From assembly GCA_963802095.1 (NCBI GenBank), contig CAWDHI010000001.1:248001-312000 (forward strand): a stretch of DNA of 64,000 nucleotides, in the 5' to 3' direction. Source of the DNA: CAVVEQ01 sp963802095 (GTDB lineage Bacteria; Chloroflexota; Anaerolineae; Anaerolineales; Anaerolineaceae). The notes under the pieces are model-generated. The model saw only the letters and a program-made list of their open reading frames with translations, did no database searches and had not been told where the DNA came from. Positions 1-8,006 of the stretch are shown here, piece by piece (position 1 is the stretch's first letter; each line of letters opens with the position of its first letter). The translations under genes and the position numbers were made by a program.

Positions 1-388
1 GATTGGCACCCAGGCTGCCCCCTGCGATCAGCCGGAGAGTATAGCCGGAAACCCAATTGCAAGTTCCACCATTCTCCACCTCCCACTTTTTCTCCATCGC
101 CTCCCCAATCTGCGCAACAGTTCCATCGGGAATGGTGATATCGCTTAAGAATTTCAGGTTATTGACACAATCCTGCAACTGTGAATTCCCTGCAGGTTGT
201 ACAGCGGTTTCCGGAGTTGGAGTGACCGGGTTCAATTCAGGCGGGATGAACATTGGTGTTTGATCAGACCCGGGAGCTAACCGGGAGGGACGCGGGTAGA
301 TACATCCGGCGAATACGAGCGGAACCAGCCCGATAGCGATGAATAAGGAAAGCATTTTTCTTGCCTTCCAGGGTTTCATGCCGTTCAT
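1..388 (-). CDS. NBR1-type Ig-like domain lipoprotein, 3' part beyond the window
   Basis: The open frame begins with an ATG that overlaps the recA stop codon (ATGA, 385-388) and runs off the left edge, so only about 129 N-terminal residues are visible. Residues 1-29 form a lipoprotein signal: basic start, hydrophobic core, then VFAGC with Cys29 as the likely lipidation site. A Pro/Thr-rich linker follows. From about residue 84 the sequence LSDITIPDGT, then KWEVENGGTCNW and a GYTLR stretch, fits the NBR1-type Ig-like domain (N_BRCA1_IG) common in secreted Chloroflexota proteins. It is probably an extracytoplasmic surface protein, perhaps for binding or adhesion; its function is unknown. The overlap with recA suggests translational coupling, with no obvious functional link. 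A second ATG at codon 4 is an alternative start. Confidence 0.8.
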   Translation of the reverse strand, partial: MNGMKPWKARKMLSLFIAIGLVPLVFAGCIYPRPSRLAPGSDQTPMFIPPELNPVTPTPETAVQPAGNSQLQDCVNNLKFLSDITIPDGTVAQIGEAMEKKWEVENGGTCNWVSGYTLRLIAGGSLGAN

Positions 389-1482
389 TCTTCGCTGTAG
401 CTCTCTGATTCCCCGCTTCCTGCAAGCGCCATAGGCAAATCTCCACCAATTGCCTGCTGGCGAATGGCTGCCTCGATCTCTGCGGAAAGACTGGCATTCT
501 GACGCAGGTATTCCTTTGCATTCTCACGTCCCTGCCCTAATCGCAAGTCCCCGTATGAGAAGAAGGCTCCCCGTTTGGTGATGATCTCCATCTGGGTTCC
601 CAAATCGATGATATCCCCGGATTTGGAAATACCCTCGTTGTACATGATGTCGAATTCCGCAGTACGGAAAGGCGCGGCGACCTTATTTTTCACAACCCGA
701 ACCCGAACCCGCGAACCAGTCACCTCAGCACCTACCTTGATGGATTGGATCCGGCGGACATCCAGCCGAACGGATGCATAGAATTTCAGTGCCAGGCCGC
801 CGGGGGTAGTTTCGGGATTCCCAAACATGACTCCGATCTTCTGGCGAAGCTGATTAGTGAATACCACTGCTGTTTTAGTTTGGTTAATTGCTCCGGAGAG
901 TTTTCGCAGCGCCTGCGACATCAACCTGGCCTGCATACCCATGGTGGCATCACCCATATCGCCTTCGATCTCGGATCGTGGCACCAAAGCCGCCACCGAA
1001 TCAATCACCACCAGGTCAACTGCACCTGAGCGGACGAGAGTCTCAACGATCTCCAGTGCTTGCTCCCCGGTATCCGGTTGGGAAACGAGGAGATTCTCGA
1101 TATCCACTCCAAGCCGTACAGCATAGGCTGGATCAAGAGCATGTTCCATATCTACATAAGCAGTCGTGCCACCCAATTTTTGGGCTTCAGCAGTTATGTG
1201 AAGGCAAAGGGTAGTCTTGCCTGAGGATTCTGGTCCGAAGATCTCAGTAACCCTCGCGCGGGGAATCCCCCCTACACCCAAGGCCAAGTCGAGTGAAAGA
1301 GAACCTGTGGGAATGGCTTCCACCGCCAGGTGGGTGGCTTCCCCCATGCGCATGATTGATCCTTCTCCATAGCGCTTGATAATATCTGAAAGTGCCTTAT
1401 CAAGCACAGCCTTGCGGGCTTCAACCATCGAAGAGGATTGTGGGGAGGTGAAATCTTCATCTGAATTCGTTTTTCGGGCCAT
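385..1482 (-). CDS. recA: Recombinase RecA
   Basis: RecA is the ATP-dependent strand-exchange protein of homologous recombination and the coprotease that triggers LexA self-cleavage. The protein shows Walker A GPESSGKT near residues 83-90, the EHALDPAYA segment, Walker B LVVIDSVAALVP, and the loop L1/L2 regions with the NQLRQKIGVMFGNPETTPGG signature. Length of about 365 residues is slightly above the usual 350, with an ordinary acidic C-terminal tail. Two ATGs occur in tandem at 1485 and 1482; GAGGAG lies 3 and 6 nt upstream respectively, so the second is preferred. The stop overlaps the ATG of the downstream lipoprotein gene. A candidate SOS operator lies about 70 bp upstream. Confidence 0.98.
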   Translation of the reverse strand: MARKTNSDEDFTSPQSSSMVEARKAVLDKALSDIIKRYGEGSIMRMGEATHLAVEAIPTGSLSLDLALGVGGIPRARVTEIFGPESSGKTTLCLHITAEAQKLGGTTAYVDMEHALDPAYAVRLGVDIENLLVSQPDTGEQALEIVETLVRSGAVDLVVIDSVAALVPRSEIEGDMGDATMGMQARLMSQALRKLSGAINQTKTAVVFTNQLRQKIGVMFGNPETTPGGLALKFYASVRLDVRRIQSIKVGAEVTGSRVRVRVVKNKVAAPFRTAEFDIMYNEGISKSGDIIDLGTQMEIITKRGAFFSYGDLRLGQGRENAKEYLRQNASLSAEIEAAIRQQAIGGDLPMALAGSGESESYSEE

Positions 1483-1553
1483 CATATACTCCTCAATACT
1501 GATCTTGGAAAATTATATACTGAAACCATTTTTTGCAACATTCTTAACCATTA

Positions 1554-1569
1554 TAGTACAATAGTTCTA
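1554..1569. promoter_or_regulatory. Candidate LexA/DinR-type SOS box upstream of recA
   Basis: The sequence TAGTAC-AATA-GTTCTA is an imperfect inverted repeat with one mismatch between arms. Its core AGTACAATAGTTCT differs at one position from the Gram-positive SOS box AGAAC-N4-GTTCT. It lies about 70 bp upstream of recA in the shared recA/glnA region, in AT-rich DNA suited to a promoter. The LexA of this organism is not in the window, so the consensus it uses is unknown. Confidence 0.45.
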
Positions 1570-1601
1570 TAGATATAAGATAACAATCAAAAGAACATTA
1601 A

Positions 1602-1629
1602 TTGACAAATCTGACAAAGGTGGTAAACT
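1602..1629 (+). promoter_or_regulatory. Sigma70-type promoter for glnA
   Basis: TTGACA at 1602-1607 and TAAACT at 1624-1629 are separated by 16 nt. A TG at 1621-1622 makes an extended -10. The start point would be near 1636, giving a leader of about 30 nt before the glnA start. Confidence 0.6.
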
Positions 1630-1665
1630 CGGCAGAATTTAATTGATTTGAAAATGGGAGTACCG

Positions 1666-3003
1666 ATGGATATCAAAGAAGTTCTCGAAATGGTAAAAGC
1701 GGATGACGTGAAATTCGTCTCCTACCAATTCAGCGATGTGACCGGCGCCGTAAAATCTGTGGATGCTCCTGTATCCATGCTTAAAGGAGCGCTCGAAAAT
1801 GGAGTATGGTTCGATGGTTCCTCGGTTGAAGGCTTCGCTCGTATCCAGGAAAGCGACATGCTTCTTAAGATCGATCCATCCACATACGCTGTTCTTCCCT
1901 GGTCAGCCCCGGATATGCGTCGTGCAAGGTTCTTCTGCGATATATACACACCCGATGGCAATCCTTTCGCCGGTGATCCACGCGGTATCCTGCGAAACCA
2001 ATTGAAAAGGATCGAGGAACGCAGCTGGACCTTCAATGTGGGACCCGAACCGGAATTCTTCCTCTTCAAGCGAAATGGAGAAGCGAGCGTTCATCCTGTT
2101 CCCCACGATGTAGGCGGTTATTTTGATTTTTCCGCTCATGATGAAGCTGCCCGAGTCCGAACCGAACTGATGGACGCTTTGAACAGAATGGGATTGGAAG
2201 TGGAGGTAGGCCACCATGAAGTGGCCCTGGGGCAGCATGAGATTGATTTCCGTTTTGCAGATGCTCTAAAAACCGCGGACAATGTTTTAACGCTGAAATA
2301 TACGATCAAAGCCATTGCTGCACAACATGATTTGATCGCCTCCTTTATGCCGAAGCCGATTTTTGGGATAAATGGATCAGGCATGCACTGCCATCAATCT
2401 CTGTTCGATAAGCAAGGTACTCCGATTTTCTTCGACAAGGATGACGAGTACAACCTTTCAGCTATCGCCCACGGATTCATCGCCGGCCAATTGAAACATG
2501 CCCGCGGGATGTCGGCCGTACTTGCGCCATCTGTAAATTCCTACAAGCGCCTGGTCCCCGGATACGAAGCCCCTGTTTATATCGGGTGGGCACAGATCAA
2601 TCGTTCCGCTTTGATCCGCATCCCTCGTTACACCCCGGGATTGGAAAAAGCCACGAGAGCGGAATTACGCTGTCCGGATCCGTCCTGCAGCCCTTACCTT
2701 GCATTTTCTGTTATGCTCGCAGCCGCGCTGGATGGGATCGACAGGAAGTTGACTCCTCCCAAGCCATTGAATAATGTGAATGTATACGAGCTTGATAAAG
2801 ATGAACGGAAAAAAATGGGTGTGGAGGAACTTCCTGGATCCCTGGAGGAGGCTCTGATTGAATTGGATCGCGATGAGGTGGTGAAGGTTGCTTTAGGACC
2901 GATCGTTTATGATGCTTTCAAGAGGGCGAAGCAGGAAGAATGGGATCAATACCGGATAGGTGTAACTGACTGGGAAGTCAAACGTTATCTGGAAACTGTG
3001 TAA
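1666..3003 (+). CDS. glnA: Glutamine synthetase, type I
   Basis: This enzyme makes glutamine from glutamate, ammonia and ATP and is the main nitrogen-assimilation step. About 445 residues fit the GSI-alpha class. Visible motifs are DGSSVEGFARIQESDM near the N terminus (the Arg position used in feedback inhibition of Bacillus GS), the ammonia/glutamate site NGSGMHCHQSL, the ATP-binding KRLVPGYEAPVYIGWA, and RSALIRIP. No adenylylation-loop Tyr motif of the GSI-beta type is visible near the C terminus. The frame extends upstream to a TTG at 1648, but GGGAG at 1656-1660 sits 5 nt before the ATG at 1666, and the resulting MDIKEVLEMV matches the usual N terminus. It is a monocistronic gene followed by an amino-acid transporter operon. 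Confidence 0.96.
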   Translation: MDIKEVLEMVKADDVKFVSYQFSDVTGAVKSVDAPVSMLKGALENGVWFDGSSVEGFARIQESDMLLKIDPSTYAVLPWSAPDMRRARFFCDIYTPDGNPFAGDPRGILRNQLKRIEERSWTFNVGPEPEFFLFKRNGEASVHPVPHDVGGYFDFSAHDEAARVRTELMDALNRMGLEVEVGHHEVALGQHEIDFRFADALKTADNVLTLKYTIKAIAAQHDLIASFMPKPIFGINGSGMHCHQSLFDKQGTPIFFDKDDEYNLSAIAHGFIAGQLKHARGMSAVLAPSVNSYKRLVPGYEAPVYIGWAQINRSALIRIPRYTPGLEKATRAELRCPDPSCSPYLAFSVMLAAALDGIDRKLTPPKPLNNVNVYELDKDERKKMGVEELPGSLEEALIELDRDEVVKVALGPIVYDAFKRAKQEEWDQYRIGVTDWEVKRYLETV

Positions 3004-3048
3004 AAAAAGGGAAAATCCTGAATTTACCCCCAATTTCAGGGATAACCC

Positions 3049-3076
3049 TTGACATATATATTTATTGGAGTATAAA
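3049..3076 (+). promoter_or_regulatory. Strong promoter before the leader RNA
   Basis: TTGACA (3049-3054) and TATAAA (3071-3076) with a 16-nt spacer form a near-consensus sigma70 promoter 45 nt after glnA. Transcription would begin near 3083, more than 300 nt before the first ABC gene. Confidence 0.7.
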
Positions 3077-3082
3077 TCCGCC

Positions 3083-3352
3083 CAACATTAACACAGTAAT
3101 CAATGAAGACAACTGATTCGATATTCACTTTCATGAATGACCAAAAACCCGCAAAATTCCGTCGGGGTGATATCGACTCGCGCCCGAATATTTCCCCTAA
3201 GCAGAACCATAAGCATCCGCATCCTCACCGGGATCCCCTGGCGGGTTGGTTCAGCTTAACTTCAAAAGATCAAGGCAGAGCAAGGTAAGATTTTCGAAGA
3301 AACAGATAGATAGAAACCAATCAACCAGCGGTTGATTGGTTTCTTTATTTTT
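3083..3352 (+). ncRNA. Terminated leader RNA or small RNA between glnA and the ABC operon
   Basis: The 403 bp between glnA and the binding-protein gene hold a strong promoter and, about 235 nt downstream, a strong intrinsic terminator. The transcript would be about 270 nt. Inside it GAACCA near 3205 can pair with TGGTTC near 3246, with flanking GC pairs, and ATCC/GGGAT can form an inner stem. A 61-codon frame from 3103 has no ribosome-binding site and unusual composition, so I do not call it. I recognise no known riboswitch family; T-box and glutamine-riboswitch motifs were not seen. Either a stand-alone RNA or an attenuated leader controlling the transporter would fit. Confidence 0.5.
3312..3352 (+). 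terminator. Intrinsic terminator or attenuator
   Basis: A perfect 14-bp stem, GAAACCAATCAACC (3313-3326) with its complement at 3330-3343, has an AGC loop and an extra A-T pair at the base. It is followed by TTTATTTTT. It lies 55 nt upstream of the amino-acid binding-protein gene. Confidence 0.85.
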
Positions 3353-3406
3353 GATTGATGCTTTGAGAAAACCCAAAGTTCAAAATCTTAGTTAGGAGTG
3401 AGAAGA

Positions 3407-4327
3407 ATGAAGAAGGTATTTGTTAGCTCAATTTTTCTGGTGGTTGTTTTGGTATTGGGTGCATGCGCACCTGCAGCCAGCAACGGAAGCGACGCTGCTC
3501 CCGATGCTGCCCCTGCAACTGTGGGCACCCCTGTGGCGCAGGTCCCCGCGAGTGACCTGGTCAGGGGAAATTACCTTACGGTTTGCTCGGATATTCCCTA
3601 TCCCCCGCAGGAATTCTATGATGAGAATGGGGACCCACAGGGAGTGGATATCGATATCGCGAACGAGATTGGCAGCAGATTGGGTTTGAAAGTCCAGTTT
3701 GTAAATACAGTCTTCGATACGATCATCGCCGCGGTCACCAGCGGAAAATGCGACATCATCGTTTCTGCGATGAACATCACAAAAGACCGCAACAAACAAA
3801 TCAGCATGATCCCATATTTTAAAGCCGGCCAATCCCTGGTGGTAGCAAAAGGGAACCCTGAAAAGATCAGTTCCGTGATGGATCTGTGTGGGAAGTCTGT
3901 GGCAGCGGAGAGCGGAACAACTGAGGTTGATTTCATCCAGGGGAGCGGAGATTATGAAGGCAAGGGTTTGATGCAAAAATGTGCAGCCGAGGCAAAAGGC
4001 GAAGTTAACCTTGTAATAACGCAGAAGGACAGCGATTCCCTGCAACAACTTCAAACTGGAAAAGTGGCGGCCTACTCTACCGATTCTCCTGTGGCAGCCT
4101 ACTACACAGTTCAACACCCGGACCAGTTCGAAATTGCCGGTGAAGTATTTGAAACGGTGAATGAGGGAATCGGGCTACCATGCCAGGCAGATGATTGTAC
4201 GGATGCCCCACTTTCAGCAGTGGGAGAAGCGGTGAAGGCTGCTTTGATAAGCATGATCGAGGACGGAACATTCAAAAGCATCCTGGATAAATGGAACCTT
4301 TCTTCCAGTGGCGTCAGCCCACAATAG
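3407..4327 (+). CDS. Amino-acid ABC transporter substrate-binding lipoprotein
   Basis: This is an extracytoplasmic binding protein of the polar amino-acid (GlnH/HisJ, family 3) type, delivering substrate to the permease encoded next. It has a lipoprotein signal with LVLGAC at about residues 17-22, a Pro/Ala linker, then a type 2 periplasmic-binding fold with ICSDIPYPP-like start, QGVDIDIANEIGSRLGL and SGKCDIIVSAMNITKDR. Four to five extra Cys residues (for example in MDLCGKSV and LPCQADDC) may form disulfides. The chosen ATG at 3407 has TAGGAG 8 nt upstream; a GTG at 3398 lies inside that site. Substrate cannot be set from sequence. Position after glnA and behind a terminated leader suggests nitrogen or amino-acid control. 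Confidence 0.92.
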   Translation: MKKVFVSSIFLVVVLVLGACAPAASNGSDAAPDAAPATVGTPVAQVPASDLVRGNYLTVCSDIPYPPQEFYDENGDPQGVDIDIANEIGSRLGLKVQFVNTVFDTIIAAVTSGKCDIIVSAMNITKDRNKQISMIPYFKAGQSLVVAKGNPEKISSVMDLCGKSVAAESGTTEVDFIQGSGDYEGKGLMQKCAAEAKGEVNLVITQKDSDSLQQLQTGKVAAYSTDSPVAAYYTVQHPDQFEIAGEVFETVNEGIGLPCQADDCTDAPLSAVGEAVKAALISMIEDGTFKSILDKWNLSSSGVSPQ

Positions 4328-4372
4328 CCGTCCATTCTTCCGGTGAAATAACCGGGGTTATGTATCATTACT

Positions 4373-4406
4373 GGCGGGTCGAAGGATGTGGATCCATAGA
4401 CCCGCC
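4373..4406 (+). other. Intercistronic mRNA hairpin
   Basis: GGCGGGTC (4373-4380) pairs perfectly with GACCCGCC (4399-4406) around an 18-nt loop that itself contains GGATGTGGATCC. There is no U-tract, so it is not a classical terminator. Such hairpins between binding-protein and permease genes often stabilise the upstream mRNA and raise binding-protein output relative to the permease. Confidence 0.55.
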
Positions 4407-4420
4407 AAAGGAGATCGTAA

Positions 4421-5227
4421 ATGTATCATTTTGACTGGCAAACATTTTGGAATTACCTTTGGCCGGTAACTGCATTGCAGAACCCCCTTTTACGAAATGG
4501 CTTGATCGTAACCATAACCGTCAGCATCCTTGCGCAAGCTGCGGGAGTGATCCTTGGTTTATTTGCCGCATTGGGAAGAATGTCAAAAAATCGATTGTTG
4601 AGGTTGGTGACAGGAGCTTACATCCTATATTTTCGCGGCACACCCCTTCTTGTGCAGATGATGCTGCTCTATTTCGGATTGGGAGTAATGAACATTTACG
4701 ATTTCCCGGATATCCAGATGGGATTCTTCACAATTTCAGGAGCGATCCAGGCGGGTTTTTTGGCGCTGGCGGTGAATGAAGGCGCTTATATGGCCGAGAT
4801 CGTCCGGGCGGGGATTGATTCAATCGACCCAGGTCAGACCGAAGCTGCAAAATCGCTTGGCATGACCCCTGGCCAGGCTATGCGGCGGATAATTCTTCCG
4901 CAGGCCATTAAAGTGATCATCCCTCCTACCGGGAATGAGTTCAACAATATGATGAAAACCACGTCGATCATGGTTGTGATCTCAGCTGGAGAATTGTTCT
5001 TCGCGTTCACACAGATAAATGCGAGGATTTTCAAACCCTTCGAATTATTCATTGCTGCGTCTTTCTATTACCTCGCGCTTACATCAATTTGGGACATCAT
5101 CCAGAAACGGATCGAAAAATCGACTGAGTGGGGGTACGCGAGTAATAAGGCAAATACGGTGCAAAATGGGGAAGTTAAAGAGATCAAACCTCCCAAAACC
5201 TTCGACCGGCTTGTGAGGGGGCACTGA
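4421..5227 (+). CDS. Amino-acid ABC transporter permease (HisM/GlnP type)
   Basis: This inner-membrane permease of the polar amino-acid ABC family should form a homodimer with the ATPase encoded next. Hydrophobic segments begin near residue 24 (GLIVTITVSILAQAAGVIL), then LYFRGTPLLVQMMLLYFGL with the family RGTP motif, and later segments to about residue 230. The cytoplasmic EAA loop is clear: EAAKSLGMTPGQAMRRIILP, which contacts the ATPase. AAAGGAG lies 7 nt before the ATG. The stop overlaps the next start by one base (TGATG), showing tight coupling. The charged C-terminal tail of about 35 residues is a little longer than usual. Confidence 0.93.
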   Translation: MYHFDWQTFWNYLWPVTALQNPLLRNGLIVTITVSILAQAAGVILGLFAALGRMSKNRLLRLVTGAYILYFRGTPLLVQMMLLYFGLGVMNIYDFPDIQMGFFTISGAIQAGFLALAVNEGAYMAEIVRAGIDSIDPGQTEAAKSLGMTPGQAMRRIILPQAIKVIIPPTGNEFNNMMKTTSIMVVISAGELFFAFTQINARIFKPFELFIAASFYYLALTSIWDIIQKRIEKSTEWGYASNKANTVQNGEVKEIKPPKTFDRLVRGH

Positions 5228-6027
5228 TGACGACCCGGAAACCAAACACCCTTACGACCCGTTCCCCACAAGTAATTGTCAAATTTGAACGGGTAAATAA
5301 ATTCTTTGGTGATCTGCATGTACTAAATGATATAAACTTGGAGGTATTAAAAAACCAGGTACTGGTGATCATTGGTCCCAGCGGCTCCGGCAAAAGCACC
5401 TTGCTTCGGTCGATCAACCATCTCGAAAAAGTGGAAAGCGGACACCTTTTCGTAAATGGAAGAATGGTTGGGTATATCGAGAAAGATGGAAAGCTGCTGG
5501 AGGATTCTGAGAAAAATATCGCCCGGCAGCGAATGGAGATCGGCATGGTTTTCCAGCGGTTTAATCTCTTCCCACACCTGACCGCCATCGAAAACATCAT
5601 GGAAGCCCCAATCCGGGTGAAAAAGACAAGCCGCAAACAGGCGGAGGAAGAAGCCATGCAGTTGCTCGTGCGTATTGGTTTGACCGATAAGCGGGATAGC
5701 TACCCCAACCAGCTCTCAGGTGGCCAACAACAACGGATCGCGATTGCGCGAGCTCTGGCGATGAAACCCAGCCTGATGCTCTTTGATGAACCCACCAGCG
5801 CGCTTGACCCGGAGATGATCGGGGAGGTGCTGGATGTGATGAAATCCCTTGCCCATGAGATGACCATGATCGTGGTATCCCATGAGATGGGATTCACCCG
5901 GGCAGCAGCGGATCGGATAATTTTCATGGATGAAGGCTGCATCATCGAAGACACAACCCCCGAGAAGTTATTTGCGAATCCCAAGGAGGAAAGAACCCGA
6001 TTATTCCTCAGTAAAATCCTGCATTAA
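5227..6027 (+). CDS. Amino-acid ABC transporter ATP-binding protein (GlnQ type)
   Basis: This ATPase drives the amino-acid importer. It contains Walker A GPSGSGKST, the Q-loop in MVFQRFNLFPHL, the signature LSGGQQQRIAIARAL, Walker B LMLFDEPTSALDPEM and the H-loop VSHEMGFTR. The order FPHLTAIENIMEAP and the GFTRAAADRIIFMDEG end are typical of polar amino-acid transporters. There is an N-terminal extension of about 17 residues before the nucleotide-binding fold, and a short insertion (MVGYIEKDGKLLEDSE) between Walker A and the Q-loop that this subfamily often has. It is the last gene of a binding protein-permease-ATPase operon. Confidence 0.94.
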   Translation: MTTRKPNTLTTRSPQVIVKFERVNKFFGDLHVLNDINLEVLKNQVLVIIGPSGSGKSTLLRSINHLEKVESGHLFVNGRMVGYIEKDGKLLEDSEKNIARQRMEIGMVFQRFNLFPHLTAIENIMEAPIRVKKTSRKQAEEEAMQLLVRIGLTDKRDSYPNQLSGGQQQRIAIARALAMKPSLMLFDEPTSALDPEMIGEVLDVMKSLAHEMTMIVVSHEMGFTRAAADRIIFMDEGCIIEDTTPEKLFANPKEERTRLFLSKILH

Positions 6028-6072
6028 ACTATTTCTTCATGGGATTTATTAATTTTCAGTCAAGCACATTTA

Positions 6073-6522
6073 TCAACCCGGCAAGGTGCAAACCACTATC
6101 ACCCGGCCGGCAGATGCAATTTCCAAGGATTCTTTCTCAAAGGTGCCGTCGGCATTGCGGGTCACATGAAGGTATTTTGCAGCGGAGGGCAACCCTGTGA
6201 AATATTTTTCAAGATATATCAGAAGCTCGTCTCCAGATTCAACAAGCCGGGCTTCGGTATTGAATTCTTGATTTTTCAATATAATTGTCACCGATGGATT
6301 TTCCCGCAGATTGCGCCACCAATTTTTCTGCTGATCACTGGTGATAATAATCTTATTACCAGCGCAAACATAATTAGCGGGAGTGGAGATCCTTTTGCCG
6401 GTTTTTCTCCCGGTGACGGTTATGAGCAGCGTGGAGCCACTCATAATTCCATGAAAACCGGAACGTAAAAATCTGCTGGTGAAACAGTTAAAAATCTTCA
6501 TAAAGTAAATATTGGTAGCCAT
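6073..6522 (-). CDS. F420/FMN-type nitroreductase-quinone reductase family protein (DUF385-like)
   Basis: About 149 residues match the deazaflavin-dependent nitroreductase (DUF385) family, a split-barrel flavin- or F420-binding fold. The most telling stretch is LLITVTGRKTGKRISTP, followed by WWRNLRENPSVTIILKNQEF, both characteristic of the family. Physiological substrate is unknown; relatives reduce quinones or nitroaromatics with F420H2. The start is 5 nt after the uppP stop, with AGGG overlapping that stop, so it is translationally coupled as third gene of tgt-uppP-nitroreductase. A later Met at codon 8 lacks a good ribosome-binding site. Confidence 0.75.
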   Translation of the reverse strand: MATNIYFMKIFNCFTSRFLRSGFHGIMSGSTLLITVTGRKTGKRISTPANYVCAGNKIIITSDQQKNWWRNLRENPSVTIILKNQEFNTEARLVESGDELLIYLEKYFTGLPSAAKYLHVTRNADGTFEKESLEIASAGRVIVVCTLPG

Positions 6523-6530
6523 AAGAATCC

Positions 6531-8006
6531 CTAATTTGTTTCAAGACCTTCTGCAATGCAAGCCAACCAGGCATTTTCAATTTTTGAAGGTTCATGATCG
6601 AATTCGACAATAATTTGAAATCCTGGACCAGGCAACTCGATCGGATCCAGTGAAACAGGCTTGACAGAATCATTTAATAGATTAGCCGGGATGAACCCAA
6701 TTCCGGAAGGATCCTCGCGAACCTTCTGAAGGACATCCTGCGGGTAAAAAAAGATAAGGCTGGAAAGTGAAAAACCATTTTGTAACTGAAAGTACTCTGA
6801 CACGCTTTCCATAATAGCACTTTGCGGGGGATAGACAAATAACAGAATCGGCGTTCCATCCTGCCATTCTAGGATTTTTCCTTCCAGAATAGCAGCGAAT
6901 CCTTCAGTGCTAATGCTTTCATTCGGATTCGAATCGTTGACAATAAAAAGTATCTTCTCCGTCCCAAGGATAATTGCCTGGGCTTGCGGGTTGGATACCT
7001 CATTTACATGAAATTCAAAATCCGTATCGGTCTGGTTTGGGTTTAGATCGCTTTGAGCGACCAAATTGAATCCGGATTGGCCTCGTGCGCATAACTCCAA
7101 CAGAGGGCTCATCCAGGTGAGGGCAGGATCAATACTGACCTGAACAGGGGATGAGGTCATTTCCCGGTTCTCCCTGCTTGGCGAATCAACCAGGAAATTG
7201 AAGGCGATGATGAGCGTGGGAAAAACTGTGCAATAAATTACGAAAGGAATGAAGCTTCGCCGGGAGATATAACGCAGCAACCAGCGTATGCAAAAATAAC
7301 CTACCATTCCTGCCGTCAGGAACCCGACAGCTATGACGGGTAAAAAGGTGGTCACCGAAGGGATTTTAAACAATTCAATGGTCCCCACCAACCCCGCAGA
7401 AAGCATCACCGGGATGGACATAAGAAAACTGAATCTTGTAGCTCCTGGGCGATCAAAATTTCGGATCATGCCACCAGAAATGGTGGAACCGGATCGGGAG
7501 ATGCCGGGGAAGATTGAAATCGCTTGAAAAACCCCAATCCAGATTGAATCCATCCATCGCAGAGATTGCATACCCTTATTTCGTTTCCCAATTTTCTCGG
7601 CAATCAATAACAGGATCGCTGTCCCATAGAGCAATGCGGCGGTCAATATCGGACTGTAGAAAACAGCTTCAACCTGATCCTTGATCATTATCCCTAGTAA
7701 ACCGGCAGGGATGGTGGCAAGGATTAGATACCAGCCAAGCCTCGCATTGAAAGTCTCAAATGGAGATCGGTGGAAAATCCCCTGGAACCAATCACGGATG
7801 ATCTCCCAAAGGTCCCTGGCGAAAAAGATTATCACGGCTGCAAGTGTGCCAAGCTGAACCAGTACATCAAAAACGAATGCTTCCGTTAGGGGTATCTGCC
7901 AATCCAACAGGTAGGGAACGATCACCAGGTGGGCTGAGCTGGAAATGGGTAAGAATTCGGTTAAACCCTGAATGATCCCGAGAATTATCGCTTGTATGAC
8001 TGTCAT
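6531..8006 (-). CDS. uppP: Undecaprenyl-diphosphatase UppP fused to a PstS-like binding domain
   Basis: Residues 1-274 are a complete UppP (BacA) enzyme, which removes a phosphate from undecaprenyl diphosphate to recycle the cell-wall lipid carrier. The motif GLTEFLPISSSAHL is at 14-27 and PGISRSGST at 167-175; the last membrane segment is about 252-274. UppP normally ends there. Here about 217 further residues follow and should lie outside the membrane. They resemble the phosphate-binding (PstS/PBP-like) fold: GTEKILFIVNDSNP, then LEGKILEWQDGTPI and YPPQSA match the order of PstS-type proteins, but the domain is shorter than a full PstS. The start overlaps the tgt stop (ATGA). The fusion may sense or capture released phosphate (inference), or be structural. 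Confidence 0.85.
   Translation of the reverse strand: MTVIQAIILGIIQGLTEFLPISSSAHLVIVPYLLDWQIPLTEAFVFDVLVQLGTLAAVIIFFARDLWEIIRDWFQGIFHRSPFETFNARLGWYLILATIPAGLLGIMIKDQVEAVFYSPILTAALLYGTAILLLIAEKIGKRNKGMQSLRWMDSIWIGVFQAISIFPGISRSGSTISGGMIRNFDRPGATRFSFLMSIPVMLSAGLVGTIELFKIPSVTTFLPVIAVGFLTAGMVGYFCIRWLLRYISRRSFIPFVIYCTVFPTLIIAFNFLVDSPSRENREMTSSPVQVSIDPALTWMSPLLELCARGQSGFNLVAQSDLNPNQTDTDFEFHVNEVSNPQAQAIILGTEKILFIVNDSNPNESISTEGFAAILEGKILEWQDGTPILLFVYPPQSAIMESVSEYFQLQNGFSLSSLIFFYPQDVLQKVREDPSGIGFIPANLLNDSVKPVSLDPIELPGPGFQIIVEFDHEPSKIENAWLACIAEGLETN

Noticed and set aside
3103..3288. 61-codon open frame in the glnA-ABC gap
   Set aside because: No Shine-Dalgarno site, odd composition, and it lies inside a terminated leader; better explained as RNA.
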